This document shows, one piece after another, positions 48,378 through 60,995 of a stretch of 64,000 bases of DNA (its first letter is position 1; each line of letters opens with the position of its first letter). The translations under genes were made by a program, and so were the position numbers. The notes under the pieces are model-generated. The model saw nothing but the letters and a program-made list of their open reading frames with translations, did not search any database and was not told the origin of the DNA. This DNA comes from Epiperipatus broadwayi (taxonomy: Eukaryota; Onychophora; Udeonychophora; Euonychophora; Peripatidae): positions 2,502,650-2,566,649 of the forward strand of contig JAQFVV010012477.1 of assembly GCA_028023455.1 (NCBI GenBank). The letters are read 5' to 3'.

Positions 48378-50633
48378 ATGCGATATATTGTCAATATGGC
48401 ATCCACATCGGATTTCAAGATAAAGTTTGGCGCGAATTCAACCTCACGAATATATAGCAACATTAGAGCACAGACAATATACGCGAACATAGCTGAATTA
48501 AATTTGCAAAATGCAAAACAAATCCCAATATTTAGAAGGGCTAATCAGGATGACCTGAATGAAGTAAATAATATAAATATGAATCAATATGATGCCGATG
48601 TGCCTTTACATAACGTTTGGTTAAAAGAAGAAGTGGAAGAAATAAGTCGCGAAAAAATTATTCATGTCATTTAAGAGATTTTTTACAAAGAAGTCAATAG
48701 TCTTAGCAGCAACAGATAGAAATCTCTCTCTCTACAAGTTTCCAAAGGAAATACTATATAAAGAATTATCTAACAAAAAAAATGTGGAGCTCAGTTTCAA
48801 CCATAGGAAAGCATACCAATTCAAGATATATGGCGATAGAATTCATTAATGAAACATAATGTACAGATTTTCAAGAAAAAATTAAGACTTTGGAAAATTA
48901 TGCTCTTGTGATTGTAGATAGAGAGATGCAAAACTATCACACTGGCATTATTAAAAATACCTATTTTGGGTATAATATACACGATTTCACAAAATTAATG
49001 AAACCCTTTGGGCAACCGATATACATGAAGCCAATATATTGCTCAGACACACCTACACTAGTTTATTCAAACAGGTTTTATTTCAAAATCAAAATGAATG
49101 GAGGCATAAGACCTGAAGACATCCCAAGCATAATAATGGATCAGGAAACAATACTGACTATACAAATTAATGGGCTTAGGCGACAATGTTTCGTGTGTGG
49201 AAGTAGAGATCACCTGGCAATAGACTGTGGAAGAAAACACAACAGCAATGACCAGTCAACAGCTAAAACACAGCAAATATTAATTAAAGAATACACAACA
49301 GAGCAAACGGAAGATCAAGCAAACCCAGACAAAAAGATAGAAAATCCCAAACACCCAAAGACTGGCCAAGAAATAGATGACATGCAAAAAAAAAAAAAAA
49401 AATGGGAAGAAAAGACAGATAAAGAATAGACAAAGAAAGGAACAGGAAATCATCCAAGACCAGATAAGAAGAGAAAATACACCAGACATGAACAATGTGA
49501 CCAAGAGATGGGTGACATGCAAAAAAATTATAAACAAATAGATGATATGCAAAGAAATAAAAAACAAAGTTTGCTGAAAGTTGCTGATCAGTCAGTACTA
49601 TCACAGCTGCTTGAGTCAGACAAACTCACCACTGAAAAAGAAGGCGAAAGAATTAAAGTCAATCCAAAACAGATAAAGCCTCATCAAAAAAAACAATCAA
49701 AAAAATGAAATCAAGATAACAATCAAAGACTGGAATCTGAGACTGGAATAGAAGATATACCTGATGAACACCAAAGATCAAAAATAGATATAGACATTAT
49801 GCAAAAAAAATAATAAAAAATGTGGCGAAATAAACCAACCGGATGAAGAAGATATAATTGAAGCCACAGAAAATAAAACAAGCACAGAAAAAAAACTAAA
49901 TCACACCAAACACATTGAGGGTGACCCAGAAATAGATGACGTAAAAGGGAAAAATAAGGAACTGGATGGCATACAACATAATAAACAAAGTAAGCAAAAA
50001 ACAGATAGAGAAGATACAATGGAAGCAATGGCAGACAAGAACAAAAAACACATCAAACACATTAAAGTCGACCATGAACTAGTTGGTTTAAAAGCGGAAA
50101 ATAAGCCACTGGAAAACATACAAGATAACAATAACCAAAGTAAGCTTAAAATGGCACAACAGGAAAGGCCAGCTCAGCTCTATGAGCAAGAGAGATTAAA
50201 CAATGAAAAAGAGGATAAAAGAATTGCAGCAAATGTAAGCCATATGAAATGTGACAAACAAAATCAGTCAAAGAGTGCAAATAAAGATTACATGCAAATT
50301 ATAGCACTTGAGACTGAAACTGAAGATGTGATTCATGGAGATAGAAGATGCAAAATTTCAAACAAAGTCATACCATGGCCAACAATTATTAATAAAACAT
50401 CTGCTGAAATGATGGAGACTATTACTCCAGATCTGCCTACCCAAATAGAAATGCACACTGAATATAGGCACAAACCAGAGCATCCACCAAAACAAGATAG
50501 AAGATATAAAAAGGTGAGAATTGAACAAGAGAATCCTCACAGTGAGCAGGAAATATATAATTGGGCTGTAGCAGTGGATGAAGAGAATGGACTGGTGTTT
50601 CAAGATGCAGTGGAAATTGAGGAAGAAAAATAG
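48378..50633 (+). pseudogene. LINE ORF1 with CCHC zinc knuckle, frameshifted
   Basis: The start is the ATG at 48378 (MRYIVNMASTSDFKIKFG). The frame breaks near 48670, 48850, 49430-49500 and 49710-50010. The segment 48890-49429 ends with CFVCGSRDHLAIDC, a C-X2-C-X4-H-X4-C zinc knuckle for nucleic-acid binding. After it comes a long hydrophilic Lys/Glu/Gln/Asn-rich region with repeated IDDMQKN- and KEDKRI-like stretches, probably disordered or coiled coil. The last segment, 50019-50633, ends in an acidic tail. ORF1 proteins of this type coat the LINE RNA. It precedes ORF2 by 43 bases. Confidence 0.8.
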
Positions 50634-50676
50634 AAAGACATGAATTCCTAAACTCAAAAGGAAAAAAAAACTACTA

Positions 50677-53600
50677 ATGAAACTTACAATTGCTGTTTTA
50701 AATGTCAGAGGACTTAATGCAATCAATAAAAATTTCAAAGTCAGAAATTGGATAAATCAAATACAAGCGCATATAACAGGATTATTAGAAATGAAGATAT
50801 ATGCAGGCTCGGCAATAGACCCAGCTATCTACCTGAGGGGCCAGGGCTTCTCTGCATGTTCCAGAGATTCTTCCTCCCCATCTGCAGGAACTGGAATAGT
50901 AATTGCTCAAGATTGTCCTTTTGAAAATTTCAAAATACTTTACATTGATTCAAACCTTCTAATAAGAACACTGACTCAAAAAATAATTACAATAAATATA
51001 GTGCTTGTATATATGCCAGTAGAAAAGCAAAAGATAGAATCTATAATTTATAATATAAATTCAATTCTTGCCATGAATGCAAGCCCCACTGTTTTGGTTG
51101 GGGACTGCAACTCATCTTATGAAGAATTTATACAGAAATCACTACATAAAATAGCCATACCATTGATTAGTGGACAAGGTTTTCTGCCAGAAGGGGCTGT
51201 CTCCTTTCATAATGGTCGGTTTGCAACATTAATAGATCTTGTCTTTTACTCACTATCGCTGCATCACCTCATGGAAGTAAAATTGGTCCCAACCACTTTT
51301 TCTGATCATTCTGCCCAGCTAATCACGGTCAATCTAGGAAAACTGCAAGCAGTTAATCACAACCTAACAAAAACAATAAGAGTACTTATCCCAACAAATG
51401 CGACAGAATTCCTCTTCTCAGAGACATATATTCTGTTGCAGAAGGTTAAAGGGATGAGCCTCGATCCTATACAGCAATACCTGACTTTTATAAATATCTT
51501 GTCTTTCAATGTTGATCATGTAACAAGAAATCAACCATCACCATCAAGGCTTCTGCAATATGCTGATCAGCTACATCAGAGACTAATGATGATGACTCCA
51601 ACACACAACACCCAAATACACATAAGAAAGCTGACTGATGCTTATAACAAGGCCTGTGAATCACTGAAAGAATATCTGAAGATAAAGAAAAGTAAGCTTT
51701 GCATGGCACAACAGCACACATGGACCTGCAAGTTTATCAAGTGGGCTTTGGGTTATGTACAGACATAAAAGTGCCAAGGGCCATACAGTCTGAGGATGGT
51801 ATGTTCACTGGACATAACATGATTATGCCATTGTTCAAATATTTTCAGGATAAGTTAAGTGCGGAACCTCGCCTTTTTTTTTCAGCCAAAAATGTTTTGA
51901 GAGGTTGAGGATGAATTACCAGTTAGTGAAAATGATATAATAGAGAAAATGAGAACTATCAGCAATTCTTGTCACCCAGGTGGCCATGGGATACCATTGT
52001 TCATTTTCAAGCATTTAAGTTTTTTTACAGCTAAATACCTCAAGGATTTAGCAAACCATCTTGCTCAAGAAATTAAACCAACCACAGGGATATATCCCAT
52101 GGCAATAGTGCCATATAATAAGAAAAAAAAGGCATACCAATGCCAAATGAGCTTAGACCAATATCTATGGGCCCACTTCCTATTAAAATATTGGAAAAAA
52201 ATTATAAAAGATAAGATTGAGCCCTATATTTTACCAACCATCAGTAAATCACAATTTGCAAAGAAGACATCATCAACGGGGCAAGCAGCATTGTTATTCA
52301 AGACCATGATGATAGCCACCAGGATGAGAAAGAAATATAGCACAGTAGTGGTGCAAATAGATATTGCTTCAGCTTTTGATTCAGTGAGAATCCCTGTGTT
52401 ACTGGATATGCTCAATCAGACTAAAATACCCAAAGGTCTGCTATATTTGACTGCAAACTTGATACTGAGCAGAGAACTGTATGTTACTATGAATGGCCAA
52501 AATTCACCTTCATTCATCCCAACACAATCACTATCACAAGGGTCTCCTCTAGCACATTCATTGGAGTTCAAATACCTGGTAAAACATAGAAGATTGCATG
52601 TCTTGCATACATGGACGATATCACAGTCTTCTTGATATTAAAAAAGCAAATACCACAGCTTCAGGCAGTTCTTGAACAATTCTCAAAGCAATATGGATTG
52701 AGCATAAATCCAGAAAAGTCTGCAGCCTGGACGCTACTCACTGGAAAGCCATGTGGACCAATGTATCGAGCAAAACTAGCTCCATTCCTAGGCTTTCCTT
52801 TTTTTCTAGTCCAAGCCAAGCTCAAAGAGGATGTCAAAAGAATAGCTGAATCACTCTCAAAGGCATATTTGTCCATATATGCAAAGGTGCAACTGATTAA
52901 CAAACTTATAATAACCAAGATAGCATATTACATGCCTATAGTTGAATTTTCAAAAAAAATTATGGCATGCATTAATTCCCAAGCTCAACTGGGGGGAAAA
53001 GATGATGGCAATTTCAAATGGCAAAACTCAATCACCCTCTTATAGCAAATGGACTGGGGTTGCATAGCTTACAAACATTTCAAACATTCAAAACAAGGAA
53101 TGCTATAATTGCTATACTCACTCAATTTCCTAAATTAAGACACCTAGAGCAGATAACACCTACAGATAGACCTCCTCCAAAAGATTGTTTTTTGGCAATC
53201 ACCGTCTACCAATGCAGGAGAGAAAGAACAATTCCAGATCAATTGGACCAAAAATATACATTTTGGGAAATATATAAGTTTATACATCAAAATAATCACA
53301 ATGAGGAGATCCCATCAATACTAGAAATAGGAAACAAATACCTGATCAAGCAATACAAAAAATGGCAACTAGAACCTAAGTTCCTAGATTTTATAATCAA
53401 GATGAATTTGAACACTTTACCTACTAAGTATTTTTTACATCACAGAAGAATGTACAAGTCAGTTGATCCATTCTGTGGCCTTTGCCATATGGCTGAGGAG
53501 ACTTTACAACATATAATTTTCAACTGCAAGGCCTTGGAGCAGACTAGATACATTTTGCAGGGCAATACCAGCCACAAGGGCCTCAACGTTTGTTTTATAT

Positions 53601-53768
53601 GAACTTTGGTGCACTAGGTGTGTATTCATATTGGGTAATAACCCCAGAAGGCATCCAGCCACATTTGAAAATAAGTTGAATAAAATTCAAGTTAGAGACA
53701 AGCAGATCACCAGCCCGGATATTTATGCAGCTACTTGGTCCCTGCTCAGGCAAATAGCAAAGCTATAA
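50677..53768 (+). pseudogene. LINE ORF2: AP endonuclease and reverse transcriptase, broken
   Basis: The endonuclease (50677-51340) is intact in frame: LNVRGLN, LLEMKIY (catalytic Glu), VLVYMPVE, VGDCNSS (G-D-X-N), ATLIDLVF and TFSDHSAQ (S-D-H). The frame then shifts near 51768, 51908, 52580 and 53000. The RT has VVQIDIASAFDSV (first Asp), LSQGSPLA and YMDDITVFL. Only about 22 codons separate QGSPL from YMDD, about half the usual spacing, so some 60 bases are probably deleted there. The C-terminus has FCGLCHMAEETLQHIIFNC (C-X2-C-X7-H-X4-C). The last frame ends TWSLLRQIAKL at 53768. Clade inferred as Tx1/L1-like. Confidence 0.85.
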
Positions 53769-54000
53769 AAAACAAAATTAAAGAAAGCATGGTCCTGATT
53801 ATGCTCCTTTTGGACAATAAAATGATTAATTAACATTGATAAAGTGGATAGAATCATGTAAAATTACCCATACAGATATGTACTTTAAAAAAAATGAATA
53901 TTGTAGACTTGAAATTGAACTAACAATAATAAGATTCAACATGTATCTTGCTATAATACTATGTAACTATTGGATCAATAAAGTTTACTATTGTTGAAAC

Positions 54001-54058
<58 letters not shown>

Positions 54059-54081
54059 TGATGATGATGATGATGATGATG
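54001..54081 (+). repeat. (AAT)n-(GAT)n tail of the LINE
   Basis: About 18 AAT units then about 8 GAT units. Open frames across it code only poly-Asn/Asp or poly-Tyr/His and are not genes. Confidence 0.95.
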
Positions 54082-55230
54082 TGTGTTTGGTTGATTTATA
54101 TAAACTGATCTCTGAGTCAGCAATAATCCACAGTCAAGAAGATGATCGTTCATTATTCTATTATTTGTTATTTGATGATAATGCCTTTTAACTTATTTTG
54201 CAGTAAAGTTTTAAACTGGAAAATTCCAAATTCTTGTCTAATCGTAAATCTTTCTATATACTGATTTCAACTATAAGTTTTCTATTATAAACATCTATTT
54301 GGAACTTTCTTTAGAAATAAGTCTTCAGATAAATTTAACTTTAGAAAAGTATGCCTTTCCTACAAAACCACAATGAAGTTTTTAATTAAATACTTTTTAT
54401 GAAGACTTTCGTCGTTCGTTTCGCATGTCCACCACAACGTACATGTTATTTTATAATAGAATATTTTACAATATCACATCCAGAAAAATGTGTAAATTTT
54501 GATTTGCCAGAATCTTTTCAATAATCTACAAAACATTTCAAACAATTTTTTTTTATGTTATGTTGATAAAAGCCAACTTCTATTAAAAAAATCGTATTAC
54601 AATGATATATCTTAAACATTAATCAAATGAAACCATATACAGTATTTGCAATTAGTAAGAACATACACACAATTAAATTTTAATTAAAGCTTTAAATAAG
54701 TTGCTAAAAAAGAAAGACTGTATTAAAATTATATGTTTATTATTTTTTAAACTTGTATTATATATTAATACAGTAAAGATAATGATTTTATTTATTTACA
54801 TTTAATATCGTTCAATATATATATACTTAACTTTTTTGTCTTCACTATTTAGTATTTGACTGTTTTTATTTTTTGGTCTACTTTTCAAACTTAAGTAACA
54901 ACCTTGCGTTCAACATTAATTTATTTCTCATTTTATCTACTTAAGAAATATATTTGCTAAAAGAAATGCTATAAAAAGCTGCAAGTCCTTAGAGATACAT
55001 CTAGCATTGTAGTGGCTTTTATATTAATGGATAAGACTTTATTAAGTCAACGTCATTTACTTAAAAGGGAGTATTTGATTCAAGTATAAAAAACTGATAT
55101 ATATATATATATAATTAATTACAAATTCAGTTATCAATTTTCAAACTAAAATTACATTATCACTTATTATACTCCACACATCCACATACATTCTATATAA
55201 GTTAAATTTATCACTAAACAAATATAGTGT
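54082..55230. other. AT-rich stretch, nothing recognised
   Basis: No gene or repeat boundary is supported; a short (TA)n run near 55100. Confidence 0.5.
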
Positions 55231-55419
55231 TTAAGCTTGAATTACATGAACAGATATCAGTTTGAAATTCAACTTATATATATATAAACTAAATATGATT
55301 GCCCAGTCAGAAAAATTATATAGAAATGTAATGATTTCATCATTGCCAAAAAAAGGGCCTCCTAGAATAATAATTTGGCTATCTACATCTATATCTATAG
55401 CTAATGGTTGCGTTTCCAA
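55231..55419 (-). CDS. Weak exon-like frame, function unknown
   Basis: The minus-strand frame reads ETQPLAIDIDVDSQIIILGG, then PFFGNDEIITFLYNFSDWAI. The LGG-X3-GND...SDWAI pattern vaguely resembles the last strands of laminin-G/concanavalin-type domains, but the match is too short to claim. There is no ATG start and no strong splice site was fixed. It may be a chance frame or the relic of an exon. Confidence 0.18.
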   Translation of the reverse strand: METQPLAIDIDVDSQIIILGGPFFGNDEIITFLYNFSDWAIIFSLYIYKLNFKLISVHVIQA

Positions 55420-55805
55420 AAAGTAAAATTATAAATATTTTGTATCAAAAACAAGTTTAGGATTTTTTTAATATAGAATATTTATTATGTTACTAATTAT
55501 TTTAGAATGTTTCAACTTCAATCAAGTGATCGATTAGAAAGTATTTAGGTACTTTTAGCTACAGATTAAATATTTTGATTAAGAGGGCTAAATATGCAAT
55601 TTTTCATTTGTTGGTTGCAATAATTTTTTTTAAAAATGCAAGATTGTAATCCAATGTGACCTCGAAGTACTGATTAGATATAGTCTGTATGTTGTAATTT
55701 CTGAGCTTTTTGTTATAAATGTATACAAAAATAAGAGTAATAATAATTTAATAACAAGTTCGGGTTTTTTTTTTTAATCATTAAAAAAATGACTTGGATT
55801 TACTT

Positions 55806-55935
55806 TCAGTTTTGATCTTGGAAATTTTAAGATTCTTCACAAAAAGAGAAACCATAATAAAAGAACATTTAAGAAATATATATATAGAAATAGGATGTCT
55901 AATTAATAGACAATTTGCTAAAAAGTTTTGTAGAT
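55806..55935 (+). pseudogene. PLE C-terminal scrap
   Basis: Reads FDLGNFKILHKKRNHNKRTF, matching the PLE arm at 9507-9710 (KILHKKRNHNKRKIK), then decays. It has no partner arm within reach. Confidence 0.65.
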
Positions 55936-58526
55936 GATAAAATTAAGGGTGTCATCTAATTGAATTTTACATGAATGGATATATAAGCTTGGCAAGATGT
56001 TTTTTTAGTTTAATACACTGAAAATCCTATTGTAATTTTAATATTTATGTAATATATATCTACACTCACAAACATTACTAAGTATATATATATAATATTG
56101 AATTAATTATATACAAACTTTACGTTACAAGTTTTTTTTCCTAATATTTAAGTTCATCATAAAAATTTTAATTTTTATTAATAGTATTTCAATCGTTTCC
56201 CTGCTTCCAACTGGTTGCGCATCAATGTTATATATATATTAACAATATTGGACTTTGAAAATTTTACTTAACCATTTTCAATATAGGTTTAAATGTTATC
56301 TATTGATTTTTATAAAGTAACTAAGAAAACATTATCTTTATTAAAACTTTTTAGCTTCTAAAGCCTTTCTTTTGTATTTAATCTGGTAGCCTTTGGAAAA
56401 ATTTTGGAGAGACTTGTTTTAGTAAATTGTCAGTCAATCGATAAGAGTAGTTCAAAAATTTTGAAGTCTCTCTCACTTTCTCAATTCTACAAATTAACAA
56501 CTCTCACCTTCTGTTCAATAAATCAACTATATTTTTAGCCTGAAGACTAAAAGTTTACATTCTGACATAATGTATAGACTTCAAGCTAATCTTATTTTCT
56601 TAATGTTTACAAAAACGAAGGAATATCACCTATTATAAAATAAATATTTCATTTATTGATATATATTTTTTTCTAAGTAAAAAAAAAACAACAAATCAAT
56701 CCTTGCCCATGTTAAAGTACAAAAATCATAAAAATTACAGACGGATGAGCAACATAATTCCAAGCATACACACATGCATATATATATATTTGCAAAAAAA
56801 TCGAGACACATATCATATGACCTAAGATAATATATGTATTACAAAAAAGGTAATCAAATTTGAAATAGTATAAATAAATATATTTACATCAAAAGTAATG
56901 AAAATAATTGACCAAATGTATTTGTCATAATATGTGTGTTGAACTACAAATTATAATTTATTCAGGTATTTGTGTAAGCAAACATCAGATTCTAATAAAT
57001 AAACAGATCATTAACATACAGTATTAAAATTACATTGGTCTAAAATGTAAAAAAAATATAATTCTACCATCTTTATAAATTTCTGAATATATATAGTAAA
57101 AAAATCTGGCGTATATTTTATAATATTCAAAATATTAATTATTAATATATAAAAATAATAGCTATAGCCAGCTTACAGCATTGATGCCATCCTCAATGGC
57201 ATTATATAGATAAAATTGGAAAAAAAAAAAACGTTGATATCATCACACAACATTAACATTCCCACATGAAAGGCCAACTTTCTGTAATTTTTGTATATTA
57301 ATACAATATATTGTTTATTTCATAAATTGACTGACATGTTTATAAATATAACTCTGATTTTTGCAATATCAAGGAAATATCTTTCAATACAAATATGTGA
57401 ATATTCTACAGAAAAATGAACATCATAATTTACTATACAAAAGATCATGTTCATGAATTTCAATCCAACTTGATCTACATTGGCTCCGACTTTATATATT
57501 ACATTAGTTAATTCTATCTATTATTTTTCTATTAATAATTACTATACCAGTATTTGGCCTACATTATATAAAACATTAAAATTAAAAAAAAGGATATAAT
57601 CATACTACATAATCTAGTATTTATATCCAGTAATAAAATCCATGTTTTCTTTTTAATATCCATTTTCTTCTATATATATATATATTGGTATTTTGAATAT
57701 TATAGAAATTATTTCAGAGTTGTTTTTTTTTTTTTTATTTGTTTGTATTTATTTTTCTACAATACCTACTATATCACAGTTTAGCAAAAACTTTCGATAT
57801 GTGACGTATAAATGATAAAAGAATTACAAGAAATTTATTCAACTTTATTATAGAATTGATTTTGTAAATTTTAGCTAAGTAATAATGTTTATTAAAACTT
57901 TTGAAGTTTAAAAATTAATAATGTAATGAATGATCGGAATAGAATTATAAAAAAAATAGACATTAAATAATTAAAGAGATGATAAATGCAATATTTTTAA
58001 AACTAAAATTAATATAAAAAAAAAGTATAAGGTCGTTTTGCAAAAAAAAATTAAAAATTGGATTGAATTTAAAAACATTTATATTTATAAGGAACATTTA
58101 TAAGGAGCATTTAATGTGGAAATATAACAATTAATTTCAATTTCAATATTTTAAACTATTTCTTCTTATTCCTTTACGTCTACACCCCCCCCCCCCATGA
58201 ATTTTACATTTTTCAGTCCATATATATGTAGTATTACATCTACAAAATTTTAAATTTTTTGTATCCCAGATTTTGAAAAAAAAAAATGCGTGGGATAAAT
58301 GTGCCCCACTCGTCATATAATTCGCCAACACCTACGAGTCAAAAGAGAATTTTGCGTGAATTTTTTTTATTGAAAATACAAATTATTTATGGAAGCTTTC
58401 AAAACAGTCTAAACACACACAAAAAAAAACTTTACAAGAAAAACATTATTAGAGATTTCTCTCCATTTTTATTTTGTGACATCCTCTTCGTCATTGGTGG
58501 AAAACATGTGCTCTATCTGTACAAGC
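55936..58526. other. AT-rich stretch, nothing recognised
   Basis: Short (TA)n runs near 56085, 56780 and 57672, and a run of about 14 C at 58183-58196, which is striking in this base composition. No gene is supported. Confidence 0.5.
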
Positions 58527-58632
58527 GTTGTTAGCCGAGAGATCAGCGCAGCTGCCTAGCAAGTAAGCAGTTGGTTGCAGACGGTTGTTGCGGGTTCGCT
58601 TCCCGGCCGATGCTATGACATATGAAAAAAAA
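58527..58632 (+). mobile_element. tRNA-derived SINE
   Basis: An A-box-like segment TTAGCCGAGAGATCAGCGC (58531-58549) and a B box GGGTTCGCTTCCC (58592-58604) are spaced as in a tRNA gene, and CGGG/CCCG form a T-stem. A poly-A tract begins at 58625. The anticodon arm is not canonical, so this is a SINE head rather than a working tRNA gene. RNA polymerase III would transcribe it through the two boxes. Confidence 0.75.
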
Positions 58633-58724
58633 AAAACAATTTTTAGGGAAAAAACAAAATTATTACACTATGCATTTACTAACCTGCATTCTATTATTTG
58701 GAGAAATTAAAAATATAGTTAAAT

Positions 58725-58790
58725 TTCTATAAAGACAGTCAATACTTAATATTAGATGATGGAAATAGTCCAATATATAAATACAAATAT
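58725..58790 (+). repeat. Repeat Z, copy 4
   Basis: CAATACTTAATATTAGATGA then TGGAAATAGTCCAATATATA, nearly identical to 30918-30972. Confidence 0.85.
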
Positions 58791-59939
58791 TTAATGAATG
58801 TTTTTCAATAGATAGTAGAAAATCAAAGTAATATAAGCGAGAAGTAATTAAAGGAAGAACGGAATAATTTGTTTAAAAGAAAATAAAGATAAATTTATCT
58901 CTATAAGCCATCATAATAGGAGCAATGTTTTTTTTATTATGTTAATGATTATAAAATAGAATATAGAATCTTAGTTAAGTTAGATTCATTAGTAATATAT
59001 TGAAACATAGACAATAATTTTTATAGAAATATATATACTTGGATTTATATATTTTTATTGTGTGTTTGTTGATATATTATATATGAACAGTGTTCCACTA
59101 TAAATTATAATTGATTTTAACAGTGTTTTAACATAATAACATAAAATACATATGCAGATTAGTACAAAATATTTTGAATATGTTAAATTTATAATATCTT
59201 TATCTTTTAATTTTGTTAAGATTATTAGATAAACAAAAATTAAAAAATACTACATGATATTTATCACTGTAATTGAGTAATGTGACTCAAATGATAGAAA
59301 AATAAATAAATAATGGTTATAGAGAAAGCTTTAACAATAAGTCAAATTAAAAATTATGCTATACATTATAATAGATGCAATAAAATTTACATATAAAATT
59401 ATTATTTCAAGATATAAAAATGATTGATATAAAATAAAATAAATTATGGCCTATGATTTTACCACCAATGCCTTAAATATGTAATTATATATTTGAATTT
59501 ATATAAGAATTTATAAAGAAAATAGAAGAAAATATATTAAAGATTATGCTAGATATGTAGATTATGAGTTTATGTGCAAAAAAATAATATAAATTCCATG
59601 CAAAAGAAAATTTAATTAAGTAACAAATTAAATTGCATCACATACATTAAATAAAATAATAAAGTATTTCACTACAAATGTAAGCAAAAAATGCCTAGAT
59701 TATAATTTATATATAATGAGATGAGAGAGTGTTACAACAAATTCTAATTCATTTTATTCATTAGATAACAAATATAATTTTTTTTAATGTAGAAATTATG
59801 GTATTTGTAAAGTATTCACTGTGCAGCCTTTGGTGGTGCTGTTTCTAGTTAAAAACAGAGCGGTATAACATTACCGGGCCGCTAGATTTTTTTCCTCTAA
59901 TATATCGTATTTTGACATACTGCTGTAATTTTTTTCTTT
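58791..59939. other. AT-rich stretch, nothing recognised
   Basis: One GC-richer patch near 59822-59882 (ACAGAGCGGTATAACATTAC then CGGGCCGC). No gene is supported. Confidence 0.5.
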
Positions 59940-60565
59940 TTAATATATAGTTGTTGTTGTTGATTTTTTTTGGGCATAATTATTTTTTTTTTGTTTTCAT
60001 TTGATAAATTTAAAATTATAATGGACACTTTGACTTTTTTTGGGATCTCAAAAGTACATATTTTTTTTGGATTTCCATTCTAAATCTACTGTTTCTTTTT
60101 TACAGACGTCTTTTTTTTTTTTTTAGTTTGGATTCGATACATTTCAAAGTATAAGGAACAGTTTTATCTTTTTTTTAATATCTCATATATACACAATTTG
60201 CTTTACATATGACTTTCTTTTTTGCCTTTTAATATACTGGGTTTTTTTTTAAACAGACGTCTTTTTTTTTTTTTTTGTTATTTAAAATTAGAATCGACAC
60301 TTTCTTTTTGAATTTGTTAAAAATGTGGGTTGCTGTTTATTGATTTAGCAAAAAAAAAATCAAAGCTGTCCAACAAACTCCACCTCAGATGACCGTATTT
60401 GCTTATAAACGAAAAAAATTGTTTGGTATTTTGACTAATATATCGATCAAGAGAGTTGATTCTCTTCCAACCAAAAAAGGTGTGTTGTTGATTGATTTGA
60501 GAAGAATACGAAGCTGTCCAACCAACTCCACCACATTTGGTTGTAAAGCCCTACCCTTTTAACAC
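59940..60565 (+). repeat. Degenerate poly-T-rich tandem region
   Basis: CAGACGTC followed by a T-run and (AG/AA)TTNGNATTCGATAC/AGAATCGACAC recurs at about 60103 and 60256. A second marker (TGTTNATTGATTTNG... AAGCTGTCCAACNAACTCCA) recurs at about 60327 and 60483. Units are near 150 bases. T-runs of 8 to 15 occur many times. The second marker may have a coding origin, but no frame persists. Confidence 0.6.
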
Positions 60566-60639
60566 TGACATTCTGGGTGTTAATTAATTGACTTACAGAT
60601 CAAAAGAATCAGAAACAAAACACAGATTCTTTTAAATCG

Positions 60640-60955
60640 AATAAATTTTATTCACCACATATGACTAAACCAAATCAACTGCATCATCTTTTTCTCACTT
60701 TTTTGGTACATCCCCCAATTGCAATAACATGGTAGCCATTTTGTTCTTTTTTTGTTACTTTCATCCAAGTCATGACAGAAATGGTACTTTTTTGCCAACA
60801 ACTACAATCGTCTGATAGAGACGTTGACATACTTTTTTGGGTTCCAAATAACAACAAACACCAAAAAAAAAAAAAGCTCGGACAAATCTCTAGAATACGC
60901 TGATAATTACTAGTAGGCCAAAATATCTGTTGGGAAATACAGAAAATCATAAACA
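60640..60955 (-). CDS. Candidate terminal exon of a small cysteine-containing protein
   Basis: On the minus strand, TTTCTGTATTTCCCAACAG at about 60930 is a good splice acceptor. It opens IFWPTSNYQRILEICPS, a poly-Phe stretch from a T-run, then LSDDCSCWQKSTISVMTW, MKVTKKEQNGYHVIAIGG and CTKKVRKR to a TGA at 60684. GAATAAAATT about 35 bases below the stop could be a polyadenylation signal. The C-terminal C-X-C and GGC pattern suggests a secreted protein, family unknown. The T-run may hide a frameshift, and upstream exons were not found. Confidence 0.25.
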
Positions 60956-60995
60956 TCAACAAACAAACAGTTGCAAACCATTTCAGTGCACACAC

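Larger units (their letters stand above)
48216..54060 (+). mobile_element. Nearly full-length Tx1/L1-type LINE
   Basis: About 5.8 kb: 5' UTR 48216-48377, ORF1 48378-50633, ORF2 50677-53768, short 3' UTR with AATAAAG and an (AAT)n tail from 54000. The 5' end begins directly after the (AAT)n tail of the preceding element, and the 3' end also lies in (AAT)n, so the insertion is embedded in an (AAT)n tract. Several frameshifts and one probable internal deletion make it inactive. Tx1-group LINEs are known to include sequence-specific families, some targeting microsatellites; whether this one does is inference. Confidence 0.85.

Noticed and set aside
49280-50131. Minus-strand frames opposite LINE ORF1
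   Set aside because: Shadows of the Lys/Gln-rich ORF1 sequence, giving Phe/Leu/Cys-rich translations.
53959-54191. Poly-Asn/Asp and poly-His/Tyr frames
   Set aside because: Translations of the (AAT)n-(GAT)n microsatellite.
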